Positions 63,920-64,000 of a DNA stretch of 64,000 nucleotides are shown here, piece after piece (the first letter of the stretch is position 1; each line of letters starts with the position of its first letter). Both the position numbers and the translations under genes were made by a program. Source of the stretch: Cephalopachus bancanus (Eukaryota; Chordata; Mammalia; Primates; Tarsiidae); NCBI GenBank assembly GCA_027257055.1, contig JAPVLO010000870.1, forward strand, positions 62,001-126,000, read 5' to 3'. Below the pieces are notes generated by a model, which saw only the letters and a program-made list of their open reading frames with translations, was not told the origin of the DNA and searched no databases.

Positions 63920-64000
63920 GCCAGGTGTGGTGGCGCATGCCTGTATTCCCCGCCTTGGGAGGCAGGAGGACAGCTTGGGCAACATAGTGAGACTCTGTCT
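63920..64000 (+). mobile_element. Alu monomer, cut by the window end
   Basis: Sense FLAM-like sequence in ZNF185 intron 3, from GGCCAGGTGTGGTGG to AGTGAGACTCTGTCT. Confidence 0.75.

Overview
This window is mammalian, and specifically primate, X-chromosome DNA syntenic with human Xq28. The two genes recognised are NSDHL, a sterol C4 decarboxylase/dehydrogenase, and downstream of it in the same direction the start of ZNF185, a LIM-domain actin-associated protein. AluJ-type 7SL dimers and monomers, L1, L2, MIR, MaLR LTRs and hAT MITEs fill most of the rest. The youngest dimeric Alus do not look like human AluS/AluY, nor like lemur or galago elements. They share a private set of changes, including an AATAAA in the central linker and an improved Pol III B box. 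Together with a primate AluJ background this points to a haplorhine outside the anthropoids, most likely a tarsier. The species call is inference.

1-21.5 kb: the last six coding exons of NSDHL on the + strand (4961-5119, 13261-13407, 14909-15037, 17983-18125, 19655-19757, 20777-21109). They join in frame to 337 codons, residues 37-373 of a 373-residue protein; the first coding exon lies upstream of base 1. The Rossmann glycine motif, catalytic YxxxK and the C-terminal membrane segment are intact and the splice sites have GT/AG. The introns hold many transposons, among them an Alu inside an Alu, an Alu inside an L1, and a lineage-specific Alu 38 bases past the donor of the catalytic exon.

21.5-63.2 kb: about 42 kb between the two coding regions, with no recognised protein gene. 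It holds L2, MIR, MLT1-like LTRs, nested L1/Alu stacks and old hAT MITEs. Two things stand out. One is a CpG island at about 47.4-48.0 kb with GC boxes and a good splice donor, which could be an upstream ZNF185 promoter or the promoter of an unannotated transcript. The other is a 186-bp, almost perfectly palindromic hAT-type element at 49331-49516 flanked by an exact 8-bp target-site duplication, which looks young by primate standards.

63.2-64 kb: the first three coding exons of ZNF185 (63239-63272, 63436-63559, 63711-63776). The gene continues beyond the window.

No rRNA, tRNA, CRISPR array, operon or viral gene was seen. Functionally, NSDHL acts in cholesterol synthesis at the ER and ZNF185 in epithelial actin organisation; they share a neighbourhood, not a pathway.
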